A stretch of 64,000 bases of DNA from Olsenella sp. An293 (GTDB lineage: Bacteria > Actinomycetota > Coriobacteriia > Coriobacteriales > Atopobiaceae): contig NZ_NFIT01000004.1 in NCBI RefSeq assembly GCF_002159495.1, positions 146,068-210,067 on the forward strand, written 5' to 3'. The notes beneath the pieces were generated by a model that saw only the letters and a list, made by a program, of their open reading frames with translations, did no database searches and had not been told where the DNA came from. A program made the translations under genes and the position numbers. This document shows, piece after piece, positions 16,381-25,856 of this stretch; position 1 is the stretch's first letter; each line of letters begins with the position of its first letter.

Positions 16381-16464
16381 TGGTGGGGATGCTTGGACTC
16401 GAACCAAGGAACCCAGAGGGAGCGGATTTACAGTCCGCCGCAGTTGCCGCTGTGCCACATCCCC
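16381..16464 (-). tRNA. tRNA-Tyr (GTA)
   Basis: Anticodon loop CTGTAAA between GCGGA and TCCGC, with the long variable arm of class II tRNAs. GGGGATG pairs with CATCCCC; CCA encoded. It is only three bases from tRNA-Thr. Confidence 0.96.
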
Positions 16465-16629
16465 ATTCCGTTTTCAGCCACCCGCGAGGCGCGTTCTCCC
16501 TCGCAAGCGGATAGTAGAATACGGCGTGCGCAAGAACTTGTCAACGTATACCCCCCAGCCGGGCGTATCCATCATCACGAGCAGCACACATCCGCAGGTC
16601 AACCACTTTATTTTTACCGAGAAGAACGC

Positions 16630-16659
16630 GAGGCCGCGACCCTTTTGGGCCACGGCCTC
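16630..16659 (-). terminator. Hairpin after tRNA-Thr(TGT)
   Basis: GAGGCCG/CGGCCTC arms with an internal CCC-TTTT-GGG stem lie just 3' of the tRNA. The downstream minus-strand sequence GCGTTCTTCTCGG is pyrimidine-rich but not a U run. Confidence 0.5.
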
Positions 16660-16671
16660 GAAAAATAATTC

Positions 16672-16746
16672 TGGAGCCGGCAGAGGGAGTCGAACCCCCA
16701 ACCCACGGTTTACAAAACCGTTGCTCTGCCATTGAGCCATGCCGGC
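16672..16746 (-). tRNA. tRNA-Thr (TGT)
   Basis: Anticodon loop TTTGTAA between ACGGT and ACCGT; acceptor GCCGGCA pairs with TGCCGGC; CCA encoded. It stands apart from the Tyr/Thr/Met group by ~200 bp that hold only the hairpin at 16630. Confidence 0.96.
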
Positions 16747-16828
16747 GCGTTCGTCAATGATAGCGGAACGGATGGGACGAGGGGGCGTGAGACGAGGGGA
16801 CAGGCTCGTTTGTCTCGCGCCCCGACTG

Positions 16829-17368
16829 CTAGCCGCGCAGCATCCGCCAGAGCTTCTCGCGCGCGGCCGGGTCGATGCGGTCCTCGAGGCGCATGTGCTG
16901 GGTCTGCCGCGCATCGTTTTCTCGGCGATACTCCACCGCGAGGGCGCCCACGTCGGCCACGAGCACGTCGCTCGAAACGCGCGTGACCGGGATGCCGCCC
17001 ACCGTCGCTCGTATCGTGCGGTCCGATGTCACCACCGTCACCGCGTGCGGCGCGAGGCGCGCCTCGGTGACCAGGCGCTCGATGACGGCGTCGGCGGACT
17101 CCCCCGCCGCCGAGAAGATCACGCGCACGCCGGCCCGGGAGAGGTCGGGGCGCTCCGGCGAGACGTTGCCCGCGGCGTCGAAGACGATCACCGGCTCGAA
17201 GCGGCCCTTCGCGTAGGCGGCAACGTCGGAGATGAGCAGCTCGCGCGCCTGCTCGAAGGGGTCGCCCTCGCTCGTCTCGTCCATGCGGTCGAGGTAGCGG
17301 GAGGACTTGTAGATGACGTTGTAGCCGTCCACCACGAGCAGTTCGCGCGAGGCGCCGGTCCTAGGCAC
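16829..17368 (-). CDS. rae1: NYN/PIN-like endoribonuclease, Rae1/YacP family
   Basis: In Bacillus subtilis the family member Rae1 (YacP) is a ribosome-associated endoribonuclease. The protein (179 residues from the GTG at 17368) opens ELLVVDGYNVIY, with the first active-site Asp at residue 14, and has the downstream acidic positions of NYN domains (VIVFDAAG, ESADAVIERL, VVTSDRTIR). The GTG overlaps the rlmB stop by eight bases, so translation is coupled; the longer open frame upstream is inside rlmB. Order cysS-rlmB-yacP matches Bacillus, except that mrnC, which lies between cysS and rlmB there, is absent. Confidence 0.85.
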   Translation of the reverse strand: MPRTGASRELLVVDGYNVIYKSSRYLDRMDETSEGDPFEQARELLISDVAAYAKGRFEPVIVFDAAGNVSPERPDLSRAGVRVIFSAAGESADAVIERLVTEARLAPHAVTVVTSDRTIRATVGGIPVTRVSSDVLVADVGALAVEYRRENDARQTQHMRLEDRIDPAAREKLWRMLRG

Positions 17369-18287
17369 CCGCCTCGCCGCCCGTCTCCTGCCGGCGCAGC
17401 CACTCGTAACAGAGCACCGTCGTGGCCTGCGCGACGTTGAGCGACTCCACGCGCCCGCGCTGAGGCAGGCGGCACGAAAAGTCGCACTTCTCGGCAACCA
17501 GGCGCGAGATGCCCTCGCCCTCCGAGCCCATCACCAGGGCGAGGCGCCCGGCAAACGGCGCGTGCCAGACGTCCTGCTCGGCGTGCTCGGTGGCGGCGCA
17601 GGCCCAAAAGCCCGCCGCCTGAAGCTCCTCGATCGCGCGCGCGAGGTTGGGCACCTGCGCGATGGGCAGGTGCATGACGGCGCCCGCGGAGGTCTTGTAG
17701 GCGCCCACGCCCACCGAGGCGGCGCGCGCCTTGGCCACCACGACGCCCGCCGCGCCCACGACCTCGGCCGTGCGCACGATGGCGCCGAAGTTTCCCTGGT
17801 CGGTCACATGGTCGAGCACCACGACGAGCGCCGGACCCTCGCCCGCCGCGGCGATGACCTCGGAGAGCGACGCGTACTCGAAGGGGCACGTGCGCACGAC
17901 GACGCCCTGGTGCGCCCCGTGGCTGGAGAGCGCGTCGAGCCTGCCGCGCGGCACGCGCTCGACGGGCACGCCCGCCTCGCCCAGGCGCGCGGCGATCTTC
18001 TCGAGCGCCTGGTCGCGCTCGCCGGAGCGCTCCTGCACGAGCGCCGAGCGCAGCGGCATCCCGCAGGCGAGCGCCTCCTCGACGGCGCGGCGTCCCTCGA
18101 TCAGGTCGCCGCGCTCCTGCGGCCCGCGGCGCGCGGCCCCCGGCAGCGGACGGGGCACGCGGCCCTTCTCGGCACGCTGGCCCCTGCCCGACCCGGGGCG
18201 CCCGGAGCGCCCCGCCTGGGGGCGTCCGCCCTTGCCCTTGCCGCCGCGCACGTCGCGGCCGGGCGTACGAGACTGATTCTTTGCCAC
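17361..18287 (-). CDS. rlmB: 23S rRNA 2'-O-methyltransferase, RlmB/TrmH family
   Basis: SPOUT methyltransferase expected to methylate the ribose of G2251 (E. coli numbering) in 23S rRNA. 308 residues: a basic Gly/Arg-rich N-terminal tail (~60), an L30-like substrate-binding domain (GRRAVEEAL...), and the SPOUT domain with DHVTDQGNFGAIVRTAEVVG, LVMGSEGEGI and the knot motif SLNVAQATTVLCYEWLR. It starts two bases after the cysS stop and overlaps the nuclease gene downstream. TrmH-type tRNA methylation is the main alternative. Confidence 0.88.
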   Translation of the reverse strand: MAKNQSRTPGRDVRGGKGKGGRPQAGRSGRPGSGRGQRAEKGRVPRPLPGAARRGPQERGDLIEGRRAVEEALACGMPLRSALVQERSGERDQALEKIAARLGEAGVPVERVPRGRLDALSSHGAHQGVVVRTCPFEYASLSEVIAAAGEGPALVVVLDHVTDQGNFGAIVRTAEVVGAAGVVVAKARAASVGVGAYKTSAGAVMHLPIAQVPNLARAIEELQAAGFWACAATEHAEQDVWHAPFAGRLALVMGSEGEGISRLVAEKCDFSCRLPQRGRVESLNVAQATTVLCYEWLRRQETGGEAGA

Positions 18288-18289
18288 GC

Positions 18290-19768
18290 TTACTCCTTGC
18301 GGTGCAGGCGCGCGCCCGAGGCGGTGTCCTCCACCACGAGGCCGAGCGCGGTGATGCCGTCACGGATGGCGTCAGCGACGCCCCAGTTCTTCTCGGCACG
18401 TGCCGCCTGGCGCGCGGCGAGCAGGGCCTCGGCCGCCTCGGCGGCAGAGGCGCCCTCGTAGCCGGCCTGGTCGCGCGCGAGGTCCACGAGCCCGGCGGGC
18501 AGGTCGTCGTCGCCGGCGGAGCGGCCCAGGCCGATGCCCATCACGTCGGCGAGCTCGCAGAGCATGTCCGCAGCGCGCAGGCAGACGGCGGTGGAGGTGT
18601 CGTCGGCGGCCTCTGCCAGATAGGTGTTTGCGGCGGTCACCAGCGAGAAGATCGCGGCGAGGCCTCCCGCGGTGTTGAAGTCGTCGTCCATCTGGCGGCA
18701 GAACTCCTCGCGCGCCTCGTCGATCTTGCGGCCGAGGGTGCGGTCGGCGTCGTTGAGCTCGCCGTCCTGCGGGGAGCGCTCGGCGGCCCAGCGGAGGTTC
18801 CGCGCGCAGGTCTCGAGGCGCTCGAGCGTGCCGGCCACGCCCTCGAGGCGCTCGAAGGAGAAGTCGAGCGGCGCGCGGTAGTGGGTCTGCAGCATGAGCA
18901 GACGCACGGCGTCGGCCGGGTACTTGTCGAGCACCTCCTTGAGCGTGTAGAAGTTGCCGAGGCTCTTGGACATCTTCTCGCCGTTGACGCGCAGCATCCC
19001 CGTGTGCATCCAGGTGTTGGCGAGCGCCGTGTCCCAGGCGCACATGGCCTGGGCGGTCTCGTTCTCGTGGTGCGGGAAGATGAGGTCGGCGCCGCCGCCG
19101 TGGATGTCGATGGGGGTGCCCAGGTAGCGGTGGATCATCGCGCAGCACTCGGTGTGCCAGCCGGGACGGCCGTCGCCCCAGGGGCTGGGCCAGCTCGGCT
19201 CGCCGGGCTTGGCGGCCTTCCAGAGCGCGAAGTCAAACGGGTCACGCTTCTCGTCGTTGACCTCCACTCGCTCGCCGGCGCGCATCTGGTCGAGGTCGCG
19301 GCCGGAGAGAATGCCGTAGCTGTGGTCGGCGCGCACGGAGAAGTAGACGTCGCCGGAGGGCACCGGGTAGGCCACGCCGCGCTCGATGAGGAGCGTGATC
19401 ATCTCCTGCATGGCCTCGATCTCGTGCGTGGCGCGCGGGCGGATGTCCGGGTCGAGCACGCCAAAGCGGTGCATCTGCTCGATGAAGGCGGCCGAGCACT
19501 CCTCGGCGACCTCGGCCGCGGTGCGGCCGCACTCGTTGGCGCGGTTGATGATCTTGTCGTCCACGTCGGTGAGGTTCTGGGCAAAGGTGACCTGATAGCC
19601 CTTGTACATGAGGTAGCGACGGATCACGTCAAACGCGAGGAAGGTCCGCGCGTTGCCGATGTGGATCTGGTCGTAGACGGTGGGGCCGCAGACGTACATG
19701 CGAATCTTGCCGGGCTCGATGGGGACGAGCTCCTCCTTCTTGTGCGTCTGACTGTTGTAGACGAGCAT
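18290..19768 (-). CDS. cysS: Cysteinyl-tRNA synthetase
   Basis: Charges tRNA-Cys. 492 residues, class Ia. The HIGH variant is HIGNAR near residue 38, the KMSKS motif is GEKMSKSLGN, and zinc-ligand positions are present (CGPTVYD; WHTECCAM; HHENETAQ). AAGGAG precedes the ATG at 19768. It heads an operon with rlmB and the Rae1-like gene. A TATACT -10 box and an inverted repeat lie in its leader. Confidence 0.96.
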   Translation of the reverse strand: MLVYNSQTHKKEELVPIEPGKIRMYVCGPTVYDQIHIGNARTFLAFDVIRRYLMYKGYQVTFAQNLTDVDDKIINRANECGRTAAEVAEECSAAFIEQMHRFGVLDPDIRPRATHEIEAMQEMITLLIERGVAYPVPSGDVYFSVRADHSYGILSGRDLDQMRAGERVEVNDEKRDPFDFALWKAAKPGEPSWPSPWGDGRPGWHTECCAMIHRYLGTPIDIHGGGADLIFPHHENETAQAMCAWDTALANTWMHTGMLRVNGEKMSKSLGNFYTLKEVLDKYPADAVRLLMLQTHYRAPLDFSFERLEGVAGTLERLETCARNLRWAAERSPQDGELNDADRTLGRKIDEAREEFCRQMDDDFNTAGGLAAIFSLVTAANTYLAEAADDTSTAVCLRAADMLCELADVMGIGLGRSAGDDDLPAGLVDLARDQAGYEGASAAEAAEALLAARQAARAEKNWGVADAIRDGITALGLVVEDTASGARLHRKE

Positions 19769-19787
19769 GCGCGCTCCTTGGGTGTCT

Positions 19788-19811
19788 GTCGGAAACGTTC
19801 CGACCAGTATA
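19788..19811 (-). promoter_or_regulatory. cysS promoter -10 and adjacent inverted repeat
   Basis: On the minus strand a TATACT (19811-19806) is followed after one base by GTCGGAA-CGT-TTCCGAC (19804-19788), a 7-bp inverted repeat covering the likely transcription start. No good -35 box is seen. The rest of the 229-bp gap to ispF shows nothing else clear. Confidence 0.45.
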
Positions 19812-19997
19812 GCGCGGCGCCCGCGGGGTGAGTTCTTCTCGCCCGGCGCGGGGGCGGGGCGCGGGCGGGGCGGCTGCGATTCGCGCGGATTTGTAAGCGC
19901 AAAACGGACTGTCAGCGCGATGGGCCGGAAAGTCTAAGCAACGCGGCGCATTACGCGGCGCGGCGCCCGTCGCGCGAGCTCAGCAGGCCGAGAAGGA

Positions 19998-20477
19998 CTA
20001 CCGGCCGTCGTCGAGAAGGGCCACGGCCCAGGCGGCGATGCCCTCCTCGCGGCCCACGAACCCGAGCCGCTCGGTGGTCGTGGCCTTCACGCCCACGGCA
20101 TCCACGGGCACGCCCAGCGCGGCAGCCATGTTGGCGCGCATCTGATCGCGGTGGGGCGCGAGCTTGGGCGCCTGCGCCGCGACGGTGCAGTCCACGTCGA
20201 GGATGCGGTAGCCGCGCTCGCGCGCGAGCTCGGCCACGCGGCGCATCAGGACGAGCGAGTCCGCGCCCTCGTAGGCGGGGTCGGTGTCCGGAAAGAGACC
20301 CCCGATGTCACCCGCGCGCATGGCACCGAGCACGGCGTCCATGAGCGCGTGGGCGAGCACGTCGGCGTCGGAGTGGCCGGCGAGCCCCCGCTCGCACGGC
20401 ACGTCGACGCCTCCGAGCACCAGACGGCGCCCCTCCGCGAACGCGTGCACGTCAAAGCCGTGTCCGATGCGCAGCAT
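19998..20477 (-). CDS. ispF: 2-C-methyl-D-erythritol 2,4-cyclodiphosphate synthase
   Basis: Fifth step of the MEP isoprenoid pathway: cyclises CDP-ME 2-phosphate with loss of CMP. 159 residues, standard length. The metal site DVH is at GFDVHAF near residue 8, with the family blocks [17 protein letters not shown] and [19 protein letters not shown] precedes the ATG. It follows ispD, but an 84-bp palindrome separates them. Confidence 0.96.
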   Translation of the reverse strand: MLRIGHGFDVHAFAEGRRLVLGGVDVPCERGLAGHSDADVLAHALMDAVLGAMRAGDIGGLFPDTDPAYEGADSLVLMRRVAELARERGYRILDVDCTVAAQAPKLAPHRDQMRANMAAALGVPVDAVGVKATTTERLGFVGREEGIAAWAVALLDDGR

Positions 20478-20490
20478 GACAGTTCCTTTC

Positions 20491-20574
20491 TGGCAGACTT
20501 GACAATCTCGTCAGGTTATATTGTCAAGCGCTCGCGCTTGACAATATAACCTGACGAGATTGTCAAGTCTGCCA
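20491..20574. repeat. 84-bp nearly perfect palindrome (41-bp arms, 2-base centre)
   Basis: Bases 20491-20531 and 20534-20574 are exact reverse complements over 41 bp, with only TC in the centre. Each arm contains one 29-bp element (20499-20527 and 20538-20566), itself an inverted repeat TTGACAAT-N13-ATTGTCAA. The structure lies between the ispD stop (17 bp away) and the ispF start (13 bp away); transcribed, it would form an extremely stable hairpin. Single copies follow rph and rdgB. Confidence 0.95.
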
Positions 20575-20591
20575 AGCCCCTGCCCCCTGGG

Positions 20592-21356
20592 TCACCCAAG
20601 CAGTCGCCGCTCGAGAGCGGCCTCGGCAAGGGCCAGGTCCTCGGGCAGCGTGACCTTGATGTTGTCGCGCGAGGACTCGACCACGCGCACCTTGCCGCCC
20701 ATGCGCTCCACCAGGGAGGCGTCGTCGGTCCCCAGGTACTCGTCGCGCGCGGCGGCCTTGTGCGCGGCGAGAAGGACCCGGCGCCGAAAGACCTGCGGGG
20801 TCTGGGCGGCCCAATAGAAGCTGCGGTCGGGCGTCGCCACGATGGTCGTACCCTCGACGAGCTTGAGGGTGTCGACGGAGCGCGTCGCGAGGATGGCGCC
20901 GGCAAGCGCCGGATCCTGGCGGACCGCCGCGATCGCGGCCTCGATCATCTCGGCCTCCACCAGCGGCCGCGCGGCGTCATGGACGGCGACGAACTCCAGG
21001 TCGCGGGGGACCGCCCCCAGCCCGGAGAGCACCGAATCCTGACGGGTCGCCCCGGACGGGGCGAGCGCCACCGGCTTTTTGAGGGAGAGCCGCGCGAGCA
21101 CGTCCTTCTCGACCTGCGCCGCCCGGTCCGGGGCGCAGACCACCACGAGCCGCGCCACCGACGGCGCCTGCTCGAACGCGGCGATCGACCAGCACATGAG
21201 GGGCAGGCCGGCGAGCTCGACGAACTGCTTTCCGCGCGGGTCGCCAAAGCGCTCGCCCGAGCCTCCCGCGACGATGACGGCGCAGGTGTCGGCGGGGGGC
21301 TCGGCGGAGCCGACGCGGCAGGCGCACGCCTCGGGGCAGGGGGCGCCGGCGCCCAT
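20592..21356 (-). CDS. ispD: 2-C-methyl-D-erythritol 4-phosphate cytidylyltransferase
   Basis: Third step of the MEP pathway: couples MEP to CTP. The ATG at 21356 overlaps the disA stop as TGATG and follows GGAAGGG; 254 residues. The nucleotide-binding loop VIVAGGSGERFGDPRGKQF starts near residue 27 after a Cys/Pro-rich leader, and VAVHDAARP and TDDASLVE are present. Co-transcribed with disA. ispE, the next pathway gene, lies apart at 34.1 kb. Confidence 0.95.
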   Translation of the reverse strand: MGAGAPCPEACACRVGSAEPPADTCAVIVAGGSGERFGDPRGKQFVELAGLPLMCWSIAAFEQAPSVARLVVVCAPDRAAQVEKDVLARLSLKKPVALAPSGATRQDSVLSGLGAVPRDLEFVAVHDAARPLVEAEMIEAAIAAVRQDPALAGAILATRSVDTLKLVEGTTIVATPDRSFYWAAQTPQVFRRRVLLAAHKAAARDEYLGTDDASLVERMGGKVRVVESSRDNIKVTLPEDLALAEAALERRLLG

Positions 21357-22435
21357 CACTCGCCCTTCCCCCACATGCGGTGCAGGCTGTTGGCGAGCAC
21401 GTCGGGATTCTTGACGCCGATCTTGCCGAGGCGTGAGGGGTCGTCGTCCACGGCCTCGAGGACCTCCTGCAGCGAGCCGTACTCGTCGACGATCTTGTCG
21501 GCCATGCCCTCGCGCACGACGGGCACGCGCGAGAGCGTGCGCAGGCCGAGCGGGGTCATGATGCTGTCCTCGCCGCAGTCGTCGCCAAAGCCGAGGATGC
21601 GCGCCACGGTCTTGGCGGAGCGCAGCTGCGTGTTGACGGTGTCGTGCAGGCGGCGGCGCACGGTGCGCGCGGTCTCCTCGGAGGAGTCCGCGGCGTAGTC
21701 GCGAATCATGAGGGTGTAGGCCTCGTCGACGCCGGCGAGGTACTCGTCGCGCTGCATCTGGGCGATCTTGCCCTCGCGGCCGAGCTGGACGATGCAGTCG
21801 TCGAGTTCGCTGCCGGCGGTGAGCAGCGCCTCGAAGAGGTAGAAGAGGTCGGTGAGGTCCCCGAGCGTGACCATGTTGTCGAGCTCGAGGCTCGTGAGGT
21901 GCAGCAGGTTGCGATCGAGCTGGGAGCGGGTGTTCTGCATGGCGACGGTCAGCTGGTTGACCGTCGTGAGCAAATCGCTCACCGGCTTGATCTGGAAGCC
22001 CTTGCCGTCCACGTAGACGTTGATGATCGAGCGACGAGAGGAGACCGAGACGACCATCGCCCGGGTGAGCAGGCTCATGCGGGCCGCCGTGCGGTGGCGC
22101 GTGCCCGTCTCGGACGTGGGCAACGACGGGTCTGGGTTGAGGTGGTAGTTGGCGCGCAAGATCTTGGTGAAGTCGCGGTCGATGACCACGGCGCCGTCCA
22201 TCTTGCAGAGCTCGAAGAGGCGGTTGGCCGTGAACGAGACGTCGAGCTTGAAGCCGTCGTCCCCGGCGGCCAGCACGTTCTCCGTGTCGCCGACGCAGAT
22301 GAGGGCGCCGAGGTGGCCCGCGAGGATCATGTCGAGCGCCAAGCGCAGCGGGGTCCCGGGCGCGGTGTTCTTGATCGCGTCCTGGAGGCGCTGCTCGCGG
22401 TCGGCGGCACCGGTGTCAAGCTGGGTGGCATCCAT
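21356..22435 (-). CDS. disA: DNA integrity scanning diadenylate cyclase DisA
   Basis: Makes cyclic di-AMP from two ATP and scans DNA for branched lesions. 359 residues from the ATG at 22435, which has GAAGGG upstream (an in-frame GTG 27 bases earlier is less likely). The DAC domain has the MDGAVVID and TGTRHRTAARMS active-site motifs; a helical spine follows, and the C-terminal HhH DNA-binding domain contains LGLRTLSRVPVV and LGKIGVKNPD. It lies between clpC and ispD, as DisA often follows clpC (and radA) in Gram-positive bacteria; radA is not here. Confidence 0.96.
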   Translation of the reverse strand: MDATQLDTGAADREQRLQDAIKNTAPGTPLRLALDMILAGHLGALICVGDTENVLAAGDDGFKLDVSFTANRLFELCKMDGAVVIDRDFTKILRANYHLNPDPSLPTSETGTRHRTAARMSLLTRAMVVSVSSRRSIINVYVDGKGFQIKPVSDLLTTVNQLTVAMQNTRSQLDRNLLHLTSLELDNMVTLGDLTDLFYLFEALLTAGSELDDCIVQLGREGKIAQMQRDEYLAGVDEAYTLMIRDYAADSSEETARTVRRRLHDTVNTQLRSAKTVARILGFGDDCGEDSIMTPLGLRTLSRVPVVREGMADKIVDEYGSLQEVLEAVDDDPSRLGKIGVKNPDVLANSLHRMWGKGE

Positions 22436-22609
22436 GGGCGGCCCTTCGTGCGCTGCCGGCACGCATGCGGGCCGGCTCCCTTATTGAGTCTGAGTATATC
22501 GCGCGGCGCGAAGCGGGGCAGGTCGGCATGTAACAATTAGGGCAGGTTGAATTGTCACATGCCGCCCCGCCCCGTTTTGACGGCTAGGTGCTCAGCGCCA
22601 GGACGTTGT

Positions 22610-25189
22610 TTACGCCCCGGAAGCGAGCAGCCCGCCGGCTCCGGGCGCGCCCGAGGAGGGCTCGGGCAGCGGCGCCGGTTCCGGGCCCATGAGGTGCTCG
22701 CGGCGGCGCGGCGCGGGGATCTCGCCGACGGCGTGCTCAAAGACGAGCTGGCCGTCCTTCTCGTCCACGCGAATGATCTCGCCGCGATGCCACAGACCCT
22801 GCAGCAGCTCCTCGGAGAGCGGGTCCTCGATGAGCGTCTGGATGGCGCGGCGCAGCGGGCGTGCGCCGTAGACCGGGTCGGCGCCCTCCTTGGCCACGAG
22901 GTCGCGCGCGGCGTCGGTGAGCTCGATGGACATGCCCTGCGCGATGAGGCGCTCGCGGAGGTCGGCGACCATGAGCTCGACGATGCCCCGCAGCTGCTCG
23001 GGCGTGAGCGACTTGAAGACCACTACCTCGTCCACGCGGTTGAGGAACTCCGGGCGGAAGTGCTTCTTGAGCTCGGACATGACGCGGCTCGTGATCTCCT
23101 TGTCGGAGAGGCCCGACGCCCCCTGGGCCGAGAAGCCCATCGTGGTGGTCTGCGCGATGTCGCGCGCGCCGATGTTGGACGTCATGATGATGACGGTGTT
23201 GGAGAAGTCCACGTGACGGCCCTGGCCGTCGGTGAGCCGGCCCTCCTCCAGGATCTGGAGAAGCACGTTGAAGACGTCGGGGTGAGCTTTCTCGACCTCG
23301 TCGAAGAGCACGACCGAGTAGGGACGCCGGCGCACCGCCTTGGTGAGCTCGCCGCCCTCGTCGTAGCCAACGTAGCCGGGAGGGGCGCCCACGAGCTTGG
23401 AGACGGTGTGCTTCTCCATGAACTCGGACATGTCAAAGCTGATGAGCGCCTCCTCGGAGCCAAAGAGAAACTCCGCGAGCGCCTTGGCGAGCTCGGTCTT
23501 GCCCACGCCCGAGGGGCCCAGGAAGATGAACGAGCCGCCCGGTCGGCGCGGGTCCTTGAGCGGGGAGCGGCTGCGGCGGATGGCCTTGGCGACCTTGGTC
23601 ACGGCCTCGTCCTGGCCCACGACGCGCTGGTGCAGCACGTCCTCGCAGCGCAGGAGCTTGGAGGCCTCCGCCTCGGTGAGGCTCGAGACGGGCACGCCGG
23701 TCATGGAGGAGACCACGTCGGCGATATCGTCCTCGTCGACGGTCACCACGTTGGCGGCGAGCCGCTCGCGCCAGGCGGTCTCGAGCTCGTCGCGCTGGGA
23801 CACGAGGGCCTTCTCCTCGTCGCGCAGGCGCGCGGCGTCCTCGAACTCCTGGGCCGCCGCGGCGGCGGACTTCTCCTCGCGCACGCGTGCCAGGTCGGCG
23901 TCGACCTGGGCGATCTCGGGCGGCAGCGCCATCTTGTGGACGCGCGTGCGAGCGCCGGCCTCGTCGAGCACGTCGATGGCCTTGTCCGGCAGGAAGCGGT
24001 CCTGGACGTAGCGGCTCGAGAGCGTCACCGCGGCCTGGACGGCGTCGTCGGTGTAGCTCACGTGGTGGTGCTTCTCGTAGCGGTCCTTGAGGCCCTCGAT
24101 GATCTTGACGGTGTCCTCGGGGCTGGGCTCGCCGATGCTGACCGGCTGGAAGCGGCGCTCGAACGCCGAGTCCTTCTCGACGTGCTTGCGGAACTCCTCG
24201 GCCGTGGTGGCGCCGATGACCTGGATCTCGCCGCGCGAGAGGGGCGGCTTCAAGATCGATGCGGCATCAATGGAGCCCTCGGCCGAGCCGGCGCCGATGA
24301 CGGTGTGGATCTCGTCGATGAATAGGATGTCGTTCTCGGACTCCTCGAGCTCGCGCACGACCTTCTTCATGCGCTCCTCGAACTCGCCGCGATACTTGGA
24401 GCCGGCGACGAGACTCGCGAGGTCGAGCGTCCAGATCTGCTTGCCGCGCAGGATGTCGGGCACGTTGCCCGAGGCGATGAGCTGCGCGAGCCCCTCGACG
24501 ATCGCGGTCTTGCCCACGCCCGGGTCGCCGAGGATGAGCGGGTTGTTCTTCTGGCGGCGCGCGAGGACCTGCATGACGCGCTCGATCTCGCGGTCGCGGC
24601 CGATCACCGGGTCGAGCTTGCCGTCCGTGGCCAGCTTGGTGAGGTTGCGGCCGTACTGCTCGAGCACGGAGCCCTCCTCGCCGGGCTGCTGCGGTCCGCC
24701 AAAGCCCGCCATGCGGACGTCGGCGGCCGCCGGCTGGCGGGGGGCCTCGCTTTGCTTGGAGGAGAGCTCGGCCACGGCGTTGCGGACGGCGTCGCCCGAG
24801 ACGCCCATCTGGCGCAGGGCGTCCATCGCGCGGCCGTTGCCCTCGGAGACGATGCCGAGCAGTAGGTGCTCGGTGGCGATGTAGTTCTGGCCGTGCGTCA
24901 TGGTCTCGCGGTAGGCACCCTCCAGCACGCGCTTGGCGCGCGGCGTGAAGGGGATGTGGCCGCCGGGGACGGGCTCGTTGTCGCTGGCAGTGAGGCCGCG
25001 GACCGTGGCGAGCGTCTCGTCGTAGGTGATGTCGAGCTTGGCGAGGGCCTGGGCGGCGACGCCCTCGCCCTCCTTGATGAGGGCGAGCAGTAGGTGCTCG
25101 GTGCCCACGTACATTTGCCCGAGGCTTCTGGCTTCGTCCTGCGCGAGGCTCATGACCTTGCGCGCCTTGTCGGTGAACTTCTCAAACAT
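22610..25189 (-). CDS. clpC: ClpC AAA+ unfoldase of the Clp protease
   Basis: Unfolds substrates and feeds them to ClpP. 859 residues: two N-terminal Clp_N repeats (1-145), AAA domain 1 with Walker A GDPGVGKT at 221-228, a UVR/M-domain coiled coil near 430-490, AAA domain 2 with Walker A GPSGVGKT near 557, and a short Gly/Pro-rich tail. [20 protein letters not shown] is typical of ClpC. No ctsR-mcsAB genes precede it; instead there is a 667-bp repeat-rich gap, so heat control by CtsR from a neighbouring gene is not seen. Confidence 0.96.
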   Translation of the reverse strand: MFEKFTDKARKVMSLAQDEARSLGQMYVGTEHLLLALIKEGEGVAAQALAKLDITYDETLATVRGLTASDNEPVPGGHIPFTPRAKRVLEGAYRETMTHGQNYIATEHLLLGIVSEGNGRAMDALRQMGVSGDAVRNAVAELSSKQSEAPRQPAAADVRMAGFGGPQQPGEEGSVLEQYGRNLTKLATDGKLDPVIGRDREIERVMQVLARRQKNNPLILGDPGVGKTAIVEGLAQLIASGNVPDILRGKQIWTLDLASLVAGSKYRGEFEERMKKVVRELEESENDILFIDEIHTVIGAGSAEGSIDAASILKPPLSRGEIQVIGATTAEEFRKHVEKDSAFERRFQPVSIGEPSPEDTVKIIEGLKDRYEKHHHVSYTDDAVQAAVTLSSRYVQDRFLPDKAIDVLDEAGARTRVHKMALPPEIAQVDADLARVREEKSAAAAAQEFEDAARLRDEEKALVSQRDELETAWRERLAANVVTVDEDDIADVVSSMTGVPVSSLTEAEASKLLRCEDVLHQRVVGQDEAVTKVAKAIRRSRSPLKDPRRPGGSFIFLGPSGVGKTELAKALAEFLFGSEEALISFDMSEFMEKHTVSKLVGAPPGYVGYDEGGELTKAVRRRPYSVVLFDEVEKAHPDVFNVLLQILEEGRLTDGQGRHVDFSNTVIIMTSNIGARDIAQTTTMGFSAQGASGLSDKEITSRVMSELKKHFRPEFLNRVDEVVVFKSLTPEQLRGIVELMVADLRERLIAQGMSIELTDAARDLVAKEGADPVYGARPLRRAIQTLIEDPLSEELLQGLWHRGEIIRVDEKDGQLVFEHAVGEIPAPRRREHLMGPEPAPLPEPSSGAPGAGGLLASGA

Positions 25190-25260
25190 TGAGGTTGTCC
25201 TCTCGCGATAGTTTCACAGCTATAGTTTGTACCCACACGCCCGTCCGCGCAAACGGGGCG

Positions 25261-25600
25261 TCACTTCTCTGTGACGCACGTGACGATGAGCGCACTTCTC
25301 GCCGGAGCCCGGGAGCCCGCCCGCACTTCTCGCCTGAGCCCAGAAGCCCGCCCGAACGCCCGCCCGCACTTCTCGGCATCGGTCGAGAAGAACAACGCAC
25401 TTGGAGACTTCGCGCATTGAGTGCGGGCTCCAACGCACTGGATGCGAACACTCGACGACAAATTCCGAGAAGGACCGCGCACTCGAGGTCGCCCCGCCCA
25501 AAAACCGCCCGCACTTCTCGCCCGCACTCATAAGTGCGCGCATAGAGTGCGGCCCAGCGCGCACTTCTCGCACAAGGCCTCCTCCGGGGACGAGCGCCAG
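25261..25600. repeat. Intergenic repeat block II upstream of clpC
   Basis: The 667-bp gap between clpC and the next gene contains at least five exact GCACTTCTC copies (25292, 25323, 25366, 25511, 25561) and two GAGAAG(A/G)AC copies (25385, 25467). Bases 25416-25538 match block I (10598-10740), including the terminal palindrome CGCACTCATAAGTGCG (25523-25538). The stretch 25600-25850 shows no gene or repeat that I recognise; clpC promoter elements must lie near 25190-25260 but are not clear. Confidence 0.8.
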
Positions 25601-25856
25601 CATCTCGCCTAATCCTTCGAACAGGCAAAACATCGCGACCCGTGGATTTCCCGTGCAGAGCCGCGCCCATCCCGCGCGAACGGAGCCCTCTTGTTCCGGT
25701 GCCGTGTCCTGCGCGGCCCCTCTCACCCGCGGCCATCCGAAAGCTGCGCGAAAGCTCCCACCAAGCTAAGACGCAGCTCTCCGTACGCTCGCCTTGCTAG
25801 GCTTTTCCGCCAAGAAGCCAACCCCCTTAAGGAGGACCACTCGAAAGGAGGCTCGC

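Noticed and set aside
25182..25736. Minus-strand frames of 168-184 residues upstream of clpC
   Set aside because: They translate the GAGAAGTGCGG repeats (recurring Glu-Lys-Cys-Gly-Arg) in several frames and overlap the clpC start region.
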